A model generated the notes under the pieces. It saw nothing but the letters and a program-made list of their open reading frames with translations, ran no database searches and was not told the origin of the DNA. A DNA stretch of 64,000 nucleotides from Pseudoalteromonas sp. Z1A8 (GTDB lineage Bacteria > Pseudomonadota > Gammaproteobacteria > Enterobacterales > Alteromonadaceae), in contig NZ_WTLB01000017.1 in the NCBI RefSeq assembly GCF_011378855.1, positions 1 to 64,000 on the forward strand, written 5' to 3'. Positions within the stretch are counted from its first letter, which is position 1. Every line of letters starts with the position of its first letter. Shown piece after piece: positions 62,541 through 64,000 of this stretch. Both the position numbers and the translations under genes were made by a program.

Positions 62541-62680
62541 GATATTGCTCCTTAAATGATTAAAAGCCCATACTAGGGATTAACTGTACTACTAGCTAGT
62601 TAAACTCTCGCTGAATTTACGGTTAATAATTTTAGGTATATAGTTAAATAGCCTATAGCTAAAATAATCAAGGAAATACA

Positions 62681-63334
62681 ATGAGTGTAACCACGCCTGC
62701 TGATATGTTCAGCGTACAGTATTTAGCCGCAGAAGATATTAGCACTGCAGCAAGCCTAATTTATCAGGCATATCATGACGATCCTGTATTACAAAAAATG
62801 CTTAGCTACAATGACGAAAATAAATCAGTTTACGAAAAAAAATTACGATCATTAATTCGCGAAGAACTTAGTAGCTTTTGGCAAGAAAAACAGCCATTAA
62901 TTGGTTTATACCGTAACGATAAATTAAAAGCAGTAGCCTGTGTATTTGAATCTAATAGCCAGCTTCAAGCGCAGCGTTATTGGCACTGGCGTTTAAAGTT
63001 GATGCTTAGTGCGGGCTATTTACAAACAAATCAGTTAATAGACAAAGAACAAACAATTAGAGATGCCCTTAAAGAGAAAGGCAATTACTACTTTTTAGCT
63101 TTTATTGCCGTAGATCCGCATTTTCATGGACAAGGGTTTGGTCGTTACTTATTAAGGGGGCTTGATGATTTAGTTAAATGTAATGCGGAGTCAACGGGGA
63201 TGGCTGTATTTGTAACGCGAAAAGAACACACTGAGTTTTTTAAAACTGAAAAGTTTGAGTCATTTAAGCACCTTACTTTTAATCAAGTAGAGGGTGAGTT
63301 ACTGTTTAAATCAATAATTGAGCCAACTCTTTAA
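62681..63334 (+). CDS. GNAT-family N-acetyltransferase
   Basis: 217 residues with a GNAT fold. The acetyl-CoA loop is DPHFHGQGFGRYLLRGLDDL (the R/Q-x-x-G-x-G/A pattern, about 144-163), preceded by the strand YYFLAFIAVD and followed by MAVFVTRKEHTEFFKTEKFESF. The N-terminal third (ASLIYQAYHDDPVLQKML) forms the acceptor side. Substrate unknown. AAGGAAATAC precedes the ATG, and a strong terminator follows. Confidence 0.85.
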   Translation: MSVTTPADMFSVQYLAAEDISTAASLIYQAYHDDPVLQKMLSYNDENKSVYEKKLRSLIREELSSFWQEKQPLIGLYRNDKLKAVACVFESNSQLQAQRYWHWRLKLMLSAGYLQTNQLIDKEQTIRDALKEKGNYYFLAFIAVDPHFHGQGFGRYLLRGLDDLVKCNAESTGMAVFVTRKEHTEFFKTEKFESFKHLTFNQVEGELLFKSIIEPTL

Positions 63335-63374
63335 AATTATGATGTAAGCCAATGCGCCCAAACGGACATAAGAC

Positions 63375-63392
63375 CGTGAGATATATCTTACA
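63375..63392. promoter_or_regulatory. GacA/UvrY-type binding site
   Basis: CGTGAG, a six-base spacer and CTTACA, against the consensus TGTAAG-N6-CTTACA read as a dyad; 10 of the 12 conserved positions agree. It lies about 160-180 bases before the GGA-hairpin RNA, the distance seen for GacA sites before rsm/csr RNA genes. Confidence 0.65.
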
Positions 63393-63413
63393 TTGCCGTG
63401 AGCATTGTCAGTT

Positions 63414-63440
63414 AAAGGCTACTAGTAAGTAGCCTTTTTA
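63414..63440 (+). terminator. Terminator of the GNAT gene
   Basis: AAGGCTACT and AGTAGCCTT pair around AGTA, with a T-run after the stem. Confidence 0.85.
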
Positions 63441-63549
63441 AGTTTAAGTTGTTGTTATTTATTGTTTATTTTAATTTTTCATTTTTGTGACGTTTATTTA
63501 TTTAATGTTAAGTCCTATTACTCCCCCCCAATTGCTTTAAACTTCACTT

Positions 63550-64000
63550 TGTCAAGACGACATAGCTCAATGATTGAGTTACTACCAAGGATACGGAATA
63601 GGCAACATAGCAGACGCTAGCAGGAAGCATAAAGGACAAGTTAAAACGGATACAAGGAAGAATAAGGAAGTGCATGAAGCACTTAGTAACTAGGAGTTAC
63701 TTTAGGATAATCACGGATGACGCTACAGGAAGTAGCAGGAGCGTTAGTTTACGTAGGGCGGCCAAGATGGCAAGTGGACATTGCAGGATGCAAAAAGTGG
63801 CAGGAGCTACTTAAAAGGATTACCAGGGATGATGCTACGGTATGTAGCCAAACGATAGATTTCGTGGGTTTGCCAAGGTGGCCATGGATATTGCAGGATG
63901 CAATGTGAGGGTAAACAAGGTTGTTTACTCGTTCAGGGGATGATAATACGGATTTAAGATAATGGATATCTAGCAGGATGCAGTCCAATTGGGGCGTAAC
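63550..64000 (+). ncRNA. csrB: CsrB/RsmB-type regulatory RNA (cut by the window edge)
   Basis: About 22 GGA triplets occur in the last 450 bases, many in hairpin loops: GTAAC-TAGGA-GTTAC (63686-63700), CTAC-AGGAA-GTAG (63723-63735), TTGC-AGGAT-GCAA (63781-63793), ATTGC-AGGAT-GCAAT (63890-63904). This is the structure of CsrB-class RNAs, which titrate the translation regulator CsrA. A GacA/UvrY-type site lies upstream. The 5' end is uncertain (the transcript may begin near GTCAAGACGAC at 63551) and no terminator is reached. ORFs on either strand across it are artefacts. Confidence 0.8.

Noticed and set aside
63717..63988. Short frames on both strands in the last 300 bases
   Set aside because: They cross the GGA-hairpin RNA; their residues simply reflect the repeated AGGATGC-type hairpins and they have no ribosome sites.
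1..64000. CRISPR array, prophage or integron
   Set aside because: No regularly spaced direct repeats, phage structural genes, integrase or tRNA gene were found in the window.

Overview
The window looks like chromosome of a marine gammaproteobacterium of the Alteromonadales, most likely Pseudoalteromonas. The evidence is AT-rich DNA, seven-odd TonB-dependent receptors, the tamA-tamB, syd, queF, radD, rraB and dinG genes, short interspersed repeats with ATACCAATTCC ends, and a CsrB-type RNA. The assignment is by protein resemblance only, since no rRNA gene is present.

Layout. 0-4.4 kb: a metal-homeostasis patch with a COG0523 GTPase plus DUF1826 pair behind a Zur-like site, and a Fur-box siderophore receptor. 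4.4-8.5 kb: a FadL-like porin with two YeeE/YedE half-transporters (sulfur-compound import), and a sugar porter. 9-12.3 kb: an unknown membrane protein, a phosphatase remnant, and a nuclease that joins a FAN1-type VRR-NUC module to a DEDDh exonuclease.

12.4-31.1 kb is the most interesting part. It is an apparently complete, unassigned uptake-and-catabolism locus: two TonB receptors, a sodium:solute symporter, five two-domain NTF2/SnoaL-like proteins, an HpcH/HpaI aldolase, an alpha/beta hydrolase, a histidinol-dehydrogenase-like enzyme, an SDR, a bicupin and a LacI-family regulator. Five intergenic palindromes of the form TTGACTTCGAAGTCAA precede the transcription units and tie the locus together as one regulon. 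The substrate cannot be read from the sequence; a complex organic molecule taken up by TonB transport, hydrolysed, oxidised and split by retro-aldol cleavage is my inference.

31-40 kb: housekeeping and repair genes (EamA transporter, lipoprotein, a small overlapping ybaM-like gene, comFB-like, a histone-deacetylase-family gene broken by one in-frame TAA, priC, a TauE transporter, dinG, polB). 40-52.6 kb: three paralogous TonB receptors in tandem, an H-NS-family gene, a stray copy of the radD 5' end, radD itself and rraB. 52.7-63.4 kb: tamA-tamB, a lipoprotein cyclophilin, queF, syd, small conserved genes and a GNAT. Three different short inverted-repeat elements lie here and in the catabolic locus; two of them supply the last codons and stop of the neighbouring gene. 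The window ends inside a GGA-hairpin RNA of the CsrB/RsmB type with a GacA/UvrY-type site about 160-180 bp upstream.
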